Shown here: positions 41,257-41,259 of the stretch, one piece after another
Layout: each line of letters begins with the position of its first letter
Numbering within the stretch: position 1 is the stretch's first letter
Assembly: GCA_050260375.1 (NCBI GenBank)
Contig: JBLNCA010000032.1
Span: 1 to 41,259 of the forward strand
Direction of reading: 5' to 3'
Source: DTFZ01 sp050260375
GTDB lineage: Bacteria > Bacillota > Clostridia > Christensenellales > SZUA-584
Length of the DNA: 41,259 nt
Made by a program: the position numbers and the translations under genes
The notes under the pieces: generated by a model
Database searches by the model: none
Told to the model about the DNA's origin: nothing
Seen by the model: only the letters and a program-made list of their open reading frames with translations

Positions 41257-41259
41257 ATG
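41257..41259 (+). CDS. Start codon of a gene running off the right edge, possibly a transposase
   Basis: Only ATG is inside the window, behind AAAGGAATCCTTGT. The inverted repeat in the leader and the AT-rich, gene-free run-up from 41080 fit the left end of an insertion sequence, but no coding sequence is visible to confirm this. Confidence 0.35.

Overview
The window looks like a chromosomal segment of an anaerobic member of the Bacillota, class Clostridia. The support is indirect: YesM/YesN-type two-component genes, a SpoIID-family protein, a cohesin/dockerin pair, GGDEF and HD-GYP proteins, strong AGGAGG-type ribosome binding sites and tight ATGA-coupled operons. No rRNA or tRNA gene was seen, so the species cannot be named.

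Layout. Positions 1-118 are the 3' end of a group II intron (domains V and VI). Positions 469-11996 form a sugar or polyol locus on the + strand: a membrane-tethered solute-binding protein, a YesM-type kinase and a YesN-type regulator (probably a three-part sensor), then a ribose-type ABC importer (ATPase, permease, lipoprotein), a zinc polyol dehydrogenase and a GpsA-like dehydrogenase. A 38-codon remnant of a LacI-family gene lies between the last two. Positions 12038-17364 hold a minus-strand operon of TetR, FGGY kinase, class-III aminotransferase, class-II aldolase and GtrA-like protein, with a good promoter and a perfect palindromic operator. Positions 17631-22828 carry MgtC-like, a SpoIID protein ending in a dockerin, a membrane-anchored cohesin protein, acylphosphatase and serine acetyltransferase. 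Positions 23095-24893 are a scrambled patch: a small membrane protein, a broken second copy of it split by an AT-rich insert carrying an orphan gene, and the decayed 3' end of an FtsX-type permease. Positions 25056-29234 carry an iron alcohol dehydrogenase, a flavin reductase-like protein, and a sugar isomerase/epimerase whose promoter is flanked by two copies of TGTAATCAATTACA, followed by a LacI-family regulator. Positions 29411-41014 carry an S9 peptidase lipoprotein, a COG2509-like flavoprotein, LysE exporter, ferritin-like protein, two c-di-GMP proteins, a 37-residue peptide with four CC pairs, a PEBP-like lipoprotein, a frameshifted PrcB-like gene and a RimK-like ATP-grasp ligase. The right edge stops at the start codon of a gene behind an inverted repeat, probably the entry of an insertion sequence.

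How the parts may work together. The sensor cassette probably tunes the sugar importer, whose substrate would be oxidised by the polyol dehydrogenase. The TetR operon reads as a separate route (phosphorylate, transaminate, cleave) for an unidentified amino- or keto-sugar. The most striking pair is the SpoIID-dockerin protein and the cohesin receptor, joined by an ATGA overlap. This suggests that a wall-lytic enzyme is docked to a membrane protein with a cytoplasmic tail, with no cellulosome genes nearby. At least eleven copies of a GC-rich palindrome are scattered through the intergenic gaps.
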